From NCBI GenBank assembly GCA_031002005.1, contig JARYHS010008074.1, positions 182,242,494 to 182,306,493 on the forward strand: DNA of 64,000 nucleotides. Reading direction: 5' to 3'. Below, piece by piece: positions 33,242 through 44,384 of the stretch. The stretch comes from Vandiemenella viatica. Taxonomy: Eukaryota > Arthropoda > Insecta > Orthoptera > Morabidae. Positions within the stretch are counted from its first letter, which is position 1, and each line of letters starts with the position of its first letter. Below the pieces are notes generated by a model. The model saw only the letters and a list, made by a program, of their open reading frames with translations. It made no database searches and was not told where the DNA came from. The translations under genes were made by a program, and so were the position numbers.

Positions 33242-34883
33242 GTAGAAAAGGAAATGGTTACAGGAAAAGTAGATGTTGCATATAGAAAGATCAAACAGAA
33301 TTTTGGAGAAATGAAGAAAAGAGGTATGAACATTAAAGCTGCCAATGGGAAACCTCTTTTAAGGTCAGAAGACAGAGCTAACAGATGGAAGGAATACATT
33401 GAGAAACTGTATGTTGGGGACGACTTGAACAATAGTGTATTGGAAAAGGAAGGCGATGTCGACATGGATGACTTAGGAGATCCTGTTTTGAGGACAGAAT
33501 TTAATAAAGCTCTGAATGACTTGAAAGCAAATAAGGCAGTTGGAATTGATGAGATCCCGGCAGAACTTCTTAAATCTCTAGGAGAGGAAGGAATCGAAAG
33601 ATTATTCAAGCTGATATCAAAAAGTTATGAAACAGGAGAAATTCCAACTGATTTTAATAAAAATATCATCTTCACACTTCCAAAGAAAGCACAAGCTGAC
33701 AAATGTGAGAATTATCACACAATTAGTCTAACATCACATGCTTCAAAATTACTGACCAGAATAATATACAGAAGGATGGAAAGGGTAGTAGAAGAGATAG
33801 TAGGTGAAGATCAGTTTGGGTTTAGGAAAAATCGCGGTACAAGGGAAGCAATTCTGTCTTTAAGATTAATACTTGAAGGGCGGATCAAGAAAAACAAAGA
33901 TACTTTTATGGAATTTGTTGATTTAGAAAAAGCTTTTGTTAATGTTAGGTGGGACAAGATGTTCAAAATTTTAAAGAAGTCAGGTCTAAAGTATCGAGAT
34001 AGAAGAATCCTCTATAAACTATATAAGAATCAAGTGGCTGTGATAAAAGTAGAGAATCACGAGAGACATGCATCAGTTAAAAAGGGTGTGAGACAAGGTT
34101 GTAGTCTATCCCCGTTAATATTCAACTTGTATGTAGAAGAAGCAATGAAGAAAGTCAAAGAAAAATTTCCATGTGGCATAAGTTTTCAGGGAGAAAAAAT
34201 CAGTATGCTATGATTTGCTGACGACATTGTCTTATTAGCAGAGAGGGCTGAGGATATTGAGAAGTTATTGAATGGCATGAACAAAATACTGAAGGAAGAT
34301 TTTGGACTGAATATAAATCAAAGTAAAACAAAAGTGATGAAATGTAGCAGAAATGACACCAATACTAGCAGATTAAATAGAAAAATAGGATCTGATGCAA
34401 TAGGAGAAGTGAGTGAGTTCTGTTACTTGGGAAGCAAAATTACAACCGATGGCCTAAGCAGGAATGATGTTAAAAGCAGAATAGCACTAGCGAAAAGAGC
34501 CTTCATGAAAAAGAGAAACCTTTTGGTTTCAAATATTGATCTAGGAATTAGAAAGAACTTCTTAAAACTCTATGTGTGGAGCACAGCACTTTACGGTAGC
34601 GAAACATGGAGTTTTAGAAGTGATGGGTTAGAAAAGAAGTTTATGGAAGAAGCTTACAAGAAGAAGAGACAGGCTGGTAGGTCATATTTTGAGACATGCT
34701 GGATTGGTTAATTTGTTAGTGGAGGGAACAGTTGAAGGTAAGAACTGCAGAGGTAGACAGAGATTAGAATATATGAAGCAGATAATTGAGGACGTGGATT
34801 GTAAGGGGTATGTAGAAATGAAGAGGTTAGCACAGGATAGGAAGGGATGGAGGATTGCATCAAACCAGTCTAAAGACTGACGA
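33242..34883 (+). pseudogene. RTE-type reverse transcriptase, disabled
   Basis: RT frame nearly identical to 47076-49142. It carries NKAVGIDEIPAELLKSLGEE, DQFGFRKNRGTREAI, FVDLEKAF, VRQGCSLSPLIFNLY and FADDIVLL. A CGA-to-TGA change at about 34210 puts a stop immediately before FADD. A deletion of roughly 100 bases after YGSETW (near 34611) removes the MWCYRRILKIRWTD block and shifts frame, so the end (34689-34880) is in another frame. No endonuclease part. Confidence 0.9.
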
Positions 34884-34905
34884 CAGCAAAAAAAAAAAAA
34901 AAAAA
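33242..34905 (+). mobile_element. RTE-clade LINE copy with 8-bp TSD and poly(A)
   Basis: Target duplication ATATGTGT at 33234-33241 and 34906-34913. The element starts exactly where the full copy at 47076 reads GTAGAAAAGG (about 47412) and ends in an A18 tail at 34888-34905. It is more 5'-truncated than the 47-kb copy and inserted into satellite DNA. The RTE/BovB assignment rests on the ORF2 C-terminus. Confidence 0.9.
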
Positions 34906-35440
34906 ATATGTGTCCCTATATTTCACCTTGTGTGTATCCATAACTACCCAGCACAAACCACAGGTGTGTATGTGTTTGTGTGTTAGTAGCCTGGAGATTT
35001 TCATCATTCAATATGGTGGATTGCATGTTGGTAGCCATGGAAGTGTGGTTGATATGGTGGTTGAAAGTTTTGAACAACGGCATTTTCTTATTTTGACCAA
35101 AAATGTGTGTATCCCTATATTTCACCTTGCAGTCATACCTACATTGCATAGAACACTGGTGTTTGTGTGATAGTAGCCTCGAGTCTACCATCGTGCACTA
35201 TGGTGGTTACATGGTGGTAGCTATCGATGTCTGGTAGATATGGTTGTTGTAAGCCAATCTAGGACATTTTTATATTTCAATCAAAGGCATGTATGTCACC
35301 ATATTTCACTTTGCAGCCACAGCTACCCATTGTGTTGTGTTTGGTAGCAGTTTCGAGTCTTCCATCATGCACAATGGAGTTTTCATGTCAGTAGCTGTGG
35401 GGTGTGGGAAATATGGTGGTTAAAAGTGGTTGACTGCACG
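34906..35440 (+). repeat. ~195-bp satellite, middle block
   Basis: About three units, beginning near 34906, 35100 and 35290, each with TGTCCCTATATTTCACCTTG, AGCCTxGAGTCT and ATGGTGGTT boxes. Confidence 0.75.
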
Positions 35441-35486
35441 CGTTATCATATGTGTATGGAGATTGTTTCAGCTTATAAATCCAACA

Positions 35487-36255
35487 TTGTTTTCAAGGGT
35501 TTGCAGCCGGAATTTTTCATGAAATGATGAGAACTTTTTAACAACACCCTCTGTTGTCTTCATCAGGTAATCGTATCTTGTTATTGAGAGACTGCAAGAT
35601 CAGTGAGAAACTGTGGGACATCAGCAGTGTGAAGTTGGAGTCATTTATTCGTGGTTGCGGTGCCAGCCAATCAGTGGGCAACACAAACTGGACATTGTCG
35701 GTATTTGAGACCACGTCCAGAGACTGTTGTTAAGACACCCAATCATTGTGTCAATGAAGAGTTAGTAGCTGAAGACAGCACAACAGCAGGTTTGAGACCC
35801 CATCCAGAAGCAGTGGCCAGGCCGCCCTTTCAGAGTGTAGTGGTAGACAACTGTGGCGCAACAGTTCTGGACAAGGCCCAGCTACGCACAAAGATGGAGA
35901 AGAAAAAAAGAAAGAAAAGAAAAAGGCACTCTCAGCACAGAATGGTCATCACTTTTGAGACAGTCATTACAGTGACATATGCCAGCAGACGGTCTATTTG
36001 TGTAGTGGCCCTATATGCAAACTGCTCCCTTGCGCTCCCTTTTTAGGATTGTAAACTCCGGTTTCCACGCTTCATTCAGAAATAAATCAATATCTCTGTT
36101 AAACGTGTTGTCAATGAATCTTATTTCAATCACCAGACTCTCAAACATAAGGAGTTTGGGCCAACGCCTTCGCATTTGCAAAGTCTACTTTGTGGCCACT
36201 CTCAGTAATGTGTTCTGCGACCGTGGATTTATCTAGTTGCAACAGGTGAACATTG
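35487..36255 (-). mobile_element. PLE family 2, minus arm of a head-to-head pair
   Basis: 35487-36000 is the inverted counterpart of about 40050-40575 and holds the 3' UTR with its stem-loop (35536-35566). 36250-36030 reads on the minus strand as the GIY-YIG end (VAEHITESGHK-like, then NxTFNRD-like) matching 39810-40020. The fragment contains only the 3' third of the element and abuts plus-strand PLE sequence near 36260. Confidence 0.8.
35536..35566 (-). other. Hammerhead-like stem-loop of PLE family 2
   Basis: The minus strand reads CTGATGAA, then stem GACAAC, loop, stem GTTGTT (one G-T pair) and AAAA where GAAA is expected. It is the inverted partner of 40498-40528. Confidence 0.55.
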
Positions 36256-37054
36256 TGCTTGTGTTTGGTTCAGCGTATTTAAATGGTGCAAATGATCTGT
36301 CCGGGATATGCTGTATATTCCCGGTATATATTAACCCAAGTCATCCTTCACCATTCGGAGCAAATCCTGAATTTTATGTTGCAAGCCAGTATCCTTTGCT
36401 ATTTTGAAAGTAATATTGTATCTCTGCTTGAACATGTTCTGACCTCTATGTGTTTTAAATTTGGGGGGAGATTCTATGAACAGACTGATGATGAGGTTAT
36501 GGGTTCACCTTTGTCACCGATAGCGGTCAATCTTTACATGGAGTAGTTCAAGGAAAAAGCTCTGGAAGGCATGGTAGTGTAATCTAAGTGTTTTTATGGT
36601 TGTGTAGATGATAGCTTCATTGTATGGCTCCATGGCAGCTGTGCATTAAATGAATTTCTGGAATACCTTAATGGAATTCTTCAAAATATTTGTTTCTCCA
36701 TGAATGTAGAAGAAAATGACTGCCTTCCTTTCCATGATATCTTGACGAGGCAAAAGCCAGATGGTACTTTAGGACAAAATGTGAACCATTTACCAACATG
36801 CACAGACCTCTATTTGGATGTAGCAGCTACCACCATCCCATTCAGAAGAGTACAGTGTTATATACTTTGGTGAACAGAGCAAGGGAAATTTGTGATGAAG
36901 AAAGCCTGCAAGCAGAACTATATCTCTAAAAAATCTTCAGGGTTCTCGGAACATCAGATAGAAAGTGCACTTCGAACAAAAGAAAGAAAACAACCATCAG
37001 AATAAGGAGATCAGCATAAGGCTGTGGATTTGGTTCCATATGCAGGAGATTATA

Positions 37055-39577
37055 TCTACATCTACATATATACTCTGCAATTCACAAAAATGTGAGTGGC
37101 AGAGCACCAAAGCTAATCTCTTTGCTGTGCATTTCAATCCCTAATGGTACGAGGGAAAAAAGAATTCATATAAGAATCAGTCCGGCATCTTATTTCTCTA
37201 ATTTTATCTTTCCTGTCCTTCCGACTCAAATAAGTTGGCGGAAGAAGTATTTCACTACACTCAAAAGTGAAAGTTGGAGTATGCATGTTTACCAATAAGT
37301 TTAAACGAAACATGTGTCGTCTATCTACCAGAGACTCCCAACCTAATCTACTAATCAGTTCTGTGACGCTTTCATAAGGACTGTAGCAAGCGGTAACGAA
37401 TCGAGTGGCTCTTCTCTGTACTTTCTCTATACTTTCGATCAACCCCTTACGAAATGGGTCCCAAATGGCACAACAATAATCCAAATGTGGACGCACAAGA
37501 GATTTGTACGCTATCTCCTTTGTTTGTTCATTACAATTTTTCAAGATTCGACCTATGAATCGCAGCCTAGAATTTGCTCTACCTACTAACGAATTAATGG
37601 GTATGTCCCATTTCATGTTCCTTTGTACTGTTACTCCCAAATATTTCATAGAATCGACCATATCAATAACTGTATTGTTTAACTCGTATTTCTGAACAGT
37701 TGGATTCTTTTTATTAGTTATGCTCATTCTCTTGCACTTTTTACAATTTAGAATAAGTTGCACTCAGCGCACCAAGCCTAAATAACATCCAGATCGCGCT
37801 GAATTTCTAAGCAATCGGCCAAATTTCTTACTTCCCTATAAATAACCGCATCATCAGCAAACAATCTAAATAGGCTTTTCACTTTGTCTCCGAGATCGTT
37901 TATAAAAATTAAGAAAAGAAGTGGTCCTATTACACTTCCTTGAGGTACACCCGATGTAACATCTAGATTAGAAGAACTTTCTCCTTCAACGACAACATAC
38001 TGCGACCGACCAGTTAGAAAATCCTTGATCCATTCACAAAGCTGATCTGATATACCGTACGCTCGAAGCTTCGCTAAAAGGCGGTTGTGTGGCACAGAGT
38101 CAAAGGCTTTCTGGAAATCTAAAAAAATTGCATCTACTTGTGAACCTGCATCGATAACTTTCATTATGTCGTGTGTAAATAGGGCCAGCTGTGTTTCACA
38201 TGATCTTTTCTTCCAAAATCCGTGTTGATTTGTTGTAAGCAAATTATCATCTAGAAAATTCATAATATTCAAACATATAATATGCTCCATAACTCTACTA
38301 CAAACAGATGTTATAGATATGGGACGATGGTTTCCAGGATCACTTCGATCACCTTTTTTGAAAATCGGAGTTACTTGCGTGATTTTCCAGTCTGAAGGTA
38401 CTTTTCGCTCTTCTAATGATTTACTAAATATATCAGACAGAAATGGCCCGATTTCCGCCGCATACTCTGAAAATACTCTTACTGGAATTCCATCCGGGCC
38501 CGGTGTTTTCCCCCACTTCAGGAGCTCTAATTGTTTAACGATACCTGCAGTATCTATTCGTAATGATTCCATCACCGACTCGCCACGGCGTGGGAAAACG
38601 GGAATACTATCCTTATGTTCATTTGTAAATGAATTTTTGAATACCGTATTTAGTACGTTAGCTTTATCGCGGCTTTCATTAACCTCAGAACCTTCATGAA
38701 TTAGTGCTGGAATATTGCTGTTGGTACAATTAACTTTTCATACACACGACCAAAATTTCTTTGGGTTTACTGTGAGACTCTTAGATAGAGAGTTGGAGTG
38801 AAAATTGTTAAAGGCCTCGCTCATTACATTCTTAATACGTCCTCTTAAATAAGCTAAGGTTTCTAAATCGCTGCAACACCCCTTCCTTCTTGAGCGTGCG
38901 TGTATTTTCCTTTGTTTTTTGAGTAATCTTTTGACTTCGCATGTGTACCATGGTGGATCATTCTCCCCCTTTAATGTCCGCTTTGGTATATGTATTTCCA
39001 TGCCTTCCCTGACTATATGTATAAAACAATGCCACATTTCTTCAACGGTGTCCTTTGTTGACTTGAAGTTATGGTAATTATTCCTCAGGTAGGTTCTAAA
39101 ACACTCCTTTGAGGCCTTACTGAATCTGTAAACAATCCGCCCTTTTTTCCTTTTTCGCTTGGTCATTAATTTGATAGTCGCAATTACCGCTTTGTGATCG
39201 CTTATTCCTGTGGTCGTTGAAATGTCTGTGAATAATTCTGGCCTTTTGGTAACCAGCAAGTCTAAAATGTTTTCGCTACCGTTATGACACTGCGTAGGTT
39301 CATTAACTAGCTGCTCAAGATGATTATCTGACAACAACTCGAGAATTACTTCAGAAGCTGCCTTATCCCTGCTACCTGTGATGTGAACGTAATTACGCCA
39401 GTCAATATAAGGCAGATTGAAGTCACCTCCTAGAATCATAGAATGATCCTTAAAACGGCTAGCTATACTATTTACATTATTTCTTAACTCCTCGACGATA
39501 GCTATGTCGGGATTGGGTGGACGGTAGAAGGCGCCTATGATGAGTTTTGAACCAGCAACGTTGAGTTTAATCCAAAT
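37055..39577 (-). mobile_element. CR1-like LINE inserted in PLE, 7-bp TSD
   Basis: The target GATTATA occurs at 37048-37054 and 39578-39584, and PLE coding sequence reads straight through once the LINE is removed. The LINE 3' end (left side, minus strand) is a short repeat tail, (GATGTA)n, rather than poly(A), which fits the CR1/L2 group. The second copy at 46830 has the same tail. It is 5'-truncated within the endonuclease. Confidence 0.9.
37134..39439 (-). pseudogene. CR1-like ORF2: endonuclease end plus reverse transcriptase
   Basis: 39439-38738 holds the C-terminal half of an APE-type endonuclease: GGDFNLPYIDW, then NILDLLVTKRPELF and the SDHKAV catalytic motif. A stop then separates 38575-37778, the RT palm: PGPDGIPVRVFSEY, HRPISITSVCSRVMEHIICL, FLDFQKAFDSVPHN (catalytic Asp), GVPQGSVIGPLLFLIFINDL and FADDAVIYRE (catalytic DD). 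37763-37134 is the thumb and C-terminal part, ending SFFPRTIRD. Stops and frameshifts at the joins make it non-functional. Confidence 0.9.
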
Positions 39578-39663
39578 GATTATACTGTAATGATATGTCA
39601 GATATTAGCTTGTCACAAGATCAAGAGTATCTTCCTGTAAAAATTCGGGATTGGCTCTGACCA

Positions 39664-40104
39664 GTGAAGGACGACATGAGTTTAAAGATACCAGGAGTGT
39701 ACAGCATATCCTGTGAATGTGGGGAATTCTACATTGGGCAGACCATTCGCATCATTGAAACCATCTGCGCTAAACACAAGTGCAACTTTTGCCTGATGCA
39801 ATTAGATAAGTTCACAATCGCTGAACACATCATTGAGAGTGGACATAAAATATACATGGCAAATGTTAAGATGCAGGCCTGGATCCCTTATTTTTGGGAG
39901 TCGGTGATAAAAGAAGCTATGGAAATAAGACTCAATGACAGCACGTTTGACAGAGATACAGGTTTCTTTCTCGGTGATGTATGGAAACTGGCACATACAA
40001 TCCTAAAACAGGAGCTCAAGGGAGCCGATCGCGTATATAGCCACAAAGAAAATGGGTCGTATGCTGGCATATGTCATTTTACTGACAGTCTCGATCGTGC
40101 ATGA
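39664..40104 (+). pseudogene. GIY-YIG endonuclease domain of PLE family 2
   Basis: An open stretch encodes VKDDMSLKIPGVYSISCECG, EFYIGQTIRIIET, FTIAEHIIESGHK, WESVIKEAMEIRLND and FLGDVWKLA. GVYSIxCxCG with FYIGQT is the GIY-YIG core, followed by the conserved Arg/His/Glu region (AEH...ESGHK, KEAMEIR). In Penelope-like elements this domain nicks the target DNA at the C-terminus of the RT protein. It is separated by a LINE and stops from its RT, so the whole protein cannot be made. Confidence 0.85.
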
Positions 40105-40497
40105 CAAATCTGTGCTGAGAGAGAGTGCCTTTTTCTTTTCTTTCTTTTTCTTCTTTGTCTTTGTGCGTACCTTGGCCTATCTCCCACCTGTTGCACCACA
40201 GTTGTCTACCGCTGTGCTCTGATTGGATAACCTGGCAACCGCTTCTCGATGGGGTCTCGGCCCTGCTAGATTGTCACCTGTTGTTCTGTCTTCAGCTACT
40301 ACCTCTTCCTCGACGCGAGGGTTGGGTGGGGTAACTACCACCTTTGGACAGGGTATTGAGCATCGACAATATCCAGATTGTGCTGCATGTTGATTGAACG
40401 GTTCTACAATCATGAGTAGAAGACTCCAACTCGACATTGCTGATGTCGGGCAGTTTCGCAGTGATCTTGCAGATTCTCAATAGCATGATACGATTAC

Positions 40498-40528
40498 CTG
40501 ATGAAGACAACAGAGGACATTGTCGAAA
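40498..40528 (+). other. Hammerhead-like stem-loop of PLE family 2
   Basis: CTGATGAA, stem GACAA (40506-40510), loop CAGAGGACA, stem TTGTC (40520-40524), then GAAA, followed by TGTTGTC. A hammerhead core is CUGAUGA-stem II-GAAA; here one extra A precedes the stem, and I cannot show stem I pairing. PLEs are known to carry hammerhead motifs. Confidence 0.5.
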
Positions 40529-40584
40529 TGTTGTCATTGTTTCATGAAAATATTCTGCTGTAAACCCTTGAAAACTGTGTTGCA

Positions 40585-40735
40585 ACATTTCATGTTTTGA
40601 CCAAAGACATGTGACCTCGTATGTTTCACTTTGCATCCATAACTACTTAGCATAGACCACAGTTGTTTGTGAGTGCTAGCAGCCTCGAGTCTCCCACCAT
40701 GCACTATGGTGGTTATATTATTATTATTATTACTA
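40585..40735 (+). repeat. ~195-bp satellite, right block
   Basis: Resumes right of the PLE: TTTTGACCAAAGACATGTG, TTTCACTTTGCATCCATAAC, TAGCAGCCTCGAGTCTCCCA and ATGCACTATGGTGGTTA, in the same order as 35090-35220. Confidence 0.7.
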
Positions 40736-40819
40736 TGTGATTCACTAAAAGTGTGTGGCGGAGGGTGCAATACACCTATCCAAAAGATTAATAGTTTGAA
40801 AGGGTTATACGGGATATGG

Positions 40820-40925
40820 CAGGAGGCGCCCATGGGCTATTGTGAGGAACCATCCGAGTATTCACCTGGAGTGACATGGGAAAGCCATGGAAAACCCAGA
40901 TCAGTAAGGCCAGAGTGCTTTATCG
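40820..40925 (-). mobile_element. tRNA-derived SINE fragment, inverted
   Basis: The complement reads CTCTGGCC, CTGGGTTTTCCATGGCTTTC, TCACTCCAGGTGAATACTCG and GATGGTTCCT, matching the body of the 27781-28015 SINE with divergence. Confidence 0.6.
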
Positions 40926-40934
40926 AAAGCTACT

Positions 40935-41405
40935 TAAAAAAATATGTTATGGAATTAATTATACTTTTACCATTAAAGGGCCAGATTTTGAAAAATCTCT
41001 TTCTTATAATATGATGTGACCAAAGTGGAGTATTAATCTTTTAAAGGAAACATTATTTATCCATATGGGTTAGATATCAAAGGAGCTCGTGACATAAAAG
41101 AAATATTGATACGGTTTCCTTTAAGGGTCGAATTCCAAAAACTTTGTTTCTTAATATATGATATTACCGAAATGGAGATCTTAATCTTTAAAATGAAACT
41201 TCATTTATTGATTTCACTTAGTAATACAGGAAGATAAATGGTTCATGGTACTAAAAACCACATTTTAGAAATATTGGTATTCTTGCCCTTAAATTTGGAA
41301 AAATTACTTCCTTAAAATGTGATGTGATCAAAGCAGACACCTTAATTTTGAAAATGATAATTCATTTATCGATTTCGTTTAGCTATGAAGACAGGTAATG
41401 GCTTG
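40935..41405 (-). repeat. Inverted block of the ~170-bp satellite, about 3 units
   Basis: On the minus strand three units (boundaries near 41110 and 41280) show the GATAAATGA, TTAAAGATTAAG and CCCTTAAxGG boxes of the 19.26-21.54 kb array. The block is inverted and about 20 kb away in the same intron. Confidence 0.75.
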
Positions 41406-41469
41406 TCACAAAATGGCATGCCAAGATATTTACAAGATATTTTCAACAAGCAATTACTTCCCCACCCTA

Positions 41470-42400
41470 TAATGATAATCAGCCTTTATTTTTATCTATG
41501 TACCTTATAAGCTGTTTCTTATTTACATTTATCTTCATCCCATATCGAAGTACCCAGTTAATATGCTGTCCATGTCACACTGCAGCTGTTTAGTCTTCTC
41601 CCATTTTGATCCTATTACATACAGTTATGTCATCTCCAAACAACTTAGCTTTTGACTGTAAACCATACGTAACCAGAATAACGAACTGTGATGGTCTAAA
41701 TACCCAACCCTTTGGCACTCCCTAGTTCACTTCCACTTCTTTTGATATTATACATCCTACCTTAACTTTTGCTATTTATTTTTTAAGTCTTCTTATACCC
41801 AGCAAATCACTCTTTCATCCATACCAAAAATGTTTACCTTATTTATTACCATTTGATGCCTTACAGAGATCTAATGCTACACTATCAATTTGGCCTTTGC
41901 TTTCAATTTCATCAAAAATATCTTGCATATTGCCCACTAACTCAGATTCACATGAATATCCTTGCCTAAAGCAATGTTGTTGAATTTTCAAACCAGTTTC
42001 TTTCTTTATGGACATTTCTCACATGGTTTCATATTATTCTCTCCATCATTTTGCCTATCACTGACCTCAAACTGACTGGCATGTAATTTTCAGCACCATT
42101 TGTCCCCTTTCATTTATGGATTGCTGCTACTGTCACACTTTTTCAGTCCTCTGGTAAGCAGGAAGTAACTCTATCTAAATAACATTTTTACACAAGGTAC
42201 CATGTTAATGTATCATTACTAATTGTGGTATCAAGCTTGTTATCTGATTTACACCGTCATACTCTTGAATAATAATCTCTTAATGCTTGCATCAATTATG
42301 TAATATCTCTGCCTTTTTCAAATCCTCAGTAACCCCTTCTCCAACCTTATCTATAACTGATTCAGTGTTTTTTTGAATGCGTATATGTGACCAGATGTAA
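41470..42400 (-). mobile_element. Old LINE RT relic
   Basis: The minus strand near 42150-42040 reads SVTVAAIHK-x-KGTNGAENYM-PVSLRSVIGKMMERI, a clear version of the NYRPISL...K(I/L)xER block of LINE RTs. Further on, near 41730-41630, come GVPKGWVFRP and FGDDITV, decayed GVPQGSVLGP and FADDxxV boxes. Many stops; no ends found. Confidence 0.75.
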
Positions 42401-43665
42401 GCTATAGATAAACTTCTTTTAAAAAATAAATAAAATAATAATAAAAAATCGGAAGCATTATTAGAAATTTTGTTTAGCTTTATATGGCAATTTCATTTGA
42501 AATATTTTCCCTGAACATGTCTCTTCATAAGAAACTGATAGCTCTGTCCTCAAGGAACAAAAACATACCAGGAAAGACAAAATGTGAAAAAATGTCGATT
42601 ACGCTCTTCCAAAAATCGCCGATTCAATCGTCTCAATACCTTCTCTTCTCAGTTTTCTAAGACAGTCATAGGAATTTAAATGTGTCATTCAGCATTCCTC
42701 CTGCACCAATAATATTCTTAATACAGCTATCTTTAGCTTTCTTCTATGCCACTATTAATTCCTTGTTTATTTTGTCAAGTGTTATCTACAGTCTTGCTTC
42801 CTCTTAATTTTGATACTTCATACCTACCCTCCTAACTTCCCTATTATAATATGTTTATTCCATACTTTTTTATATGTATGTTTGTATATAAACATTTCTT
42901 GTTCTATTTTTACTATCTCATTAAAATCGTCCTACTTCCACTCCAGCTTTCTTATTCCTTCCATGCATGTACTGAACCTTCCCTTGAAATATCTGTTCAT
43001 TTCTAAAATATGTGCTTTTTTTATAGCTGTAATTATTACCACCTTAAATTTTGTAAACTGGAAAATTGTCCCAAATAAAGATCAAGTAGTTTGGTGGTTT
43101 TCAAGAGAAAGATAAAAAAAAAAAATGGTTTGGAAAGAAGAAAGAATAAAAAGAATAATTAAGAAATATTGGAAGGAAAAAGATTAGTTTTAAAGTTTTA
43201 CTTTCCTGTGGCCCATAGTGGCTGAAATTGATTTGGCTAATACATTAATTTATCATCAACTCAGGTGTTTGGTTTTACTGACATTCGCTTAAGTATTGGA
43301 TCTCAGTACGTTTGGAAATCTCAGACATTCTCCTTTAACTTTTTTCAATGTCTTTTGAAAATTTTGATTTACAATCTTTCCTTTTGAATCCTTTCATTAT
43401 TGTGCATATCTTGAACTTTTCGCAATGCTGGTTGTACATAATGTATATTTTATTGTACAATCCATTTAAGCAGAATTTTGTTTTAGAGAATGCAGTATGT
43501 AGTTTTGGAATTACTGAATTAAAGCTGTCTAGTAATCACATTGCTTTAATCCTGTTATCTACCAGTGATGTCCAGAAAAATGATTATAATGTGGGAGTGA
43601 ATCTATTATTAGTGTAAACTTACCATATAGTGACATTAAACTGTGTTTTCAAATTTTTGATTTTC
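42400..43665. other. Intron, nothing recognised
   Basis: AT-rich DNA before the CCT exon at 43671; A-rich 42415-42445 and 43110-43125. No frame with homology. Confidence 0.4.
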
Positions 43666-43670
43666 TGCAG

Positions 43671-43789
43671 TCTCACATCTGGACTGAAGGTAAAGGGCGA
43701 ATCATGCAAGCGTTATCACCTCCTGGTAGCCCTGGACGTGATGGTTCTCCTACTTCATCCACCAGCAATGATGTTGATGAAAGTAATAG
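43671..43789 (+). CDS. Pcyt1: CCT exon, end of domain M and start of Ser/Pro-rich tail
   Basis: Exon of 39 codons plus 2 bases, after a TTTTCTGCAG acceptor and before a GTAAGC donor. It reads SHIWTEGKGRIMQALSPPGS, then PGRDGSPTSSTSNDVDESN. The EGKGRxxQAxSPxxSP pattern matches the junction of the membrane domain and the phosphorylated tail in animal CCTs. The Ser-Pro sites are likely kinase targets that modulate membrane affinity; that function is inferred from the family. The exon enters in phase 0 from 18726 and leaves with two bases (AG), which the candidate at 59624 completes to a Ser codon. Confidence 0.92.
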
Positions 43790-43794
43790 GTAAG

Positions 43795-44380
43795 CATTAA
43801 TGACCTTCAGTGTTTTAATTTCTGGCCATTTTGACTTCTCACCTCTCTGTTTATACAAAAATGAGGTTTTGTAACTCCATTTCCACCTCTTTCACTTTGA
43901 ATTGCCAGTTTAAATTACGTAAGGTCATAGGCCAATTGTATTGTGTTTTTAAGGTGTATAATGTGTTTTGTTATATACATTTTTTTTAAAAAAATTGCTG
44001 CATTCCTCCTCCATTCATCTTTGGTGATTGATGGGTCCTTTCCATATTAATTACTCAGTATTCTCTTCATTAACATTCTGACTTCCATTACAGTGCCTTA
44101 ATCATATTAGTTACCTAGTGTGTTATGCAATAATTTGCACTTGTAAATCTAGCTGCCATTCTAAACACTTTGTCTAACTTGTGTATTTCTCATCATCCTT
44201 GCATACCCAAGCTTGGAAGTGACCAGAGTTTTAAAGTCTTGTACCCTTGTGGATCCAATAAATCAATGTAATTAGAATAAATGACTATTATTATTCAAAT
44301 GGAACTATTATTATTTCCCATCTTGTGATTTATACTTGCAGTTATATTATCATTGCTTCCCCCACCACCTTCGATGGTCA
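43795..44380. other. Intron, nothing certain
   Basis: AT-rich. The minus strand at 44290-44150 has LVTSKLGYARMMRNTQ-like text that may be a LINE C-terminal remnant, but too little remains to assign. Confidence 0.35.
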
Positions 44381-44384
44381 ATTT

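Larger units (their letters stand above)
36260..40580 (+). mobile_element. PLE family 2, plus arm, split by a CR1-like LINE
   Basis: From 36390 the + frames give RT text: EHVLTSMCFKFGGRFYEQTD, MGSPLSPIAVNLYME and, at about 36600, CVDDSFIVWLHGS, where VDD replaces the usual YVDD core. After the linker (DLVPYAGDYI) a LINE interrupts at 37055-39577. PLE text resumes at 39585 (ICQILACHKIKSIF) into the GIY-YIG ORF. The 3' UTR with stem-loop 40498-40528 ends in CTGTAAACCCTTGAAAAC near 40577, inverse to 35480-35505. CAACATT near each outer end may be the target repeat. Confidence 0.85.

Noticed and set aside
35651..36046. Plus-strand ORF of 131 codons
   Set aside because: It lies in the inverted PLE 3' UTR and reads low-complexity Lys-rich text; the same DNA at 40.1-40.5 kb is not open.
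38319..38699. Plus-strand ORF of 126 codons
   Set aside because: It is antisense to the CR1-like RT on the minus strand and has no family character of its own.
40498..40528. Calling this a canonical hammerhead ribozyme
   Set aside because: One extra base before stem II and no demonstrable stem I pairing; kept only as hammerhead-like.
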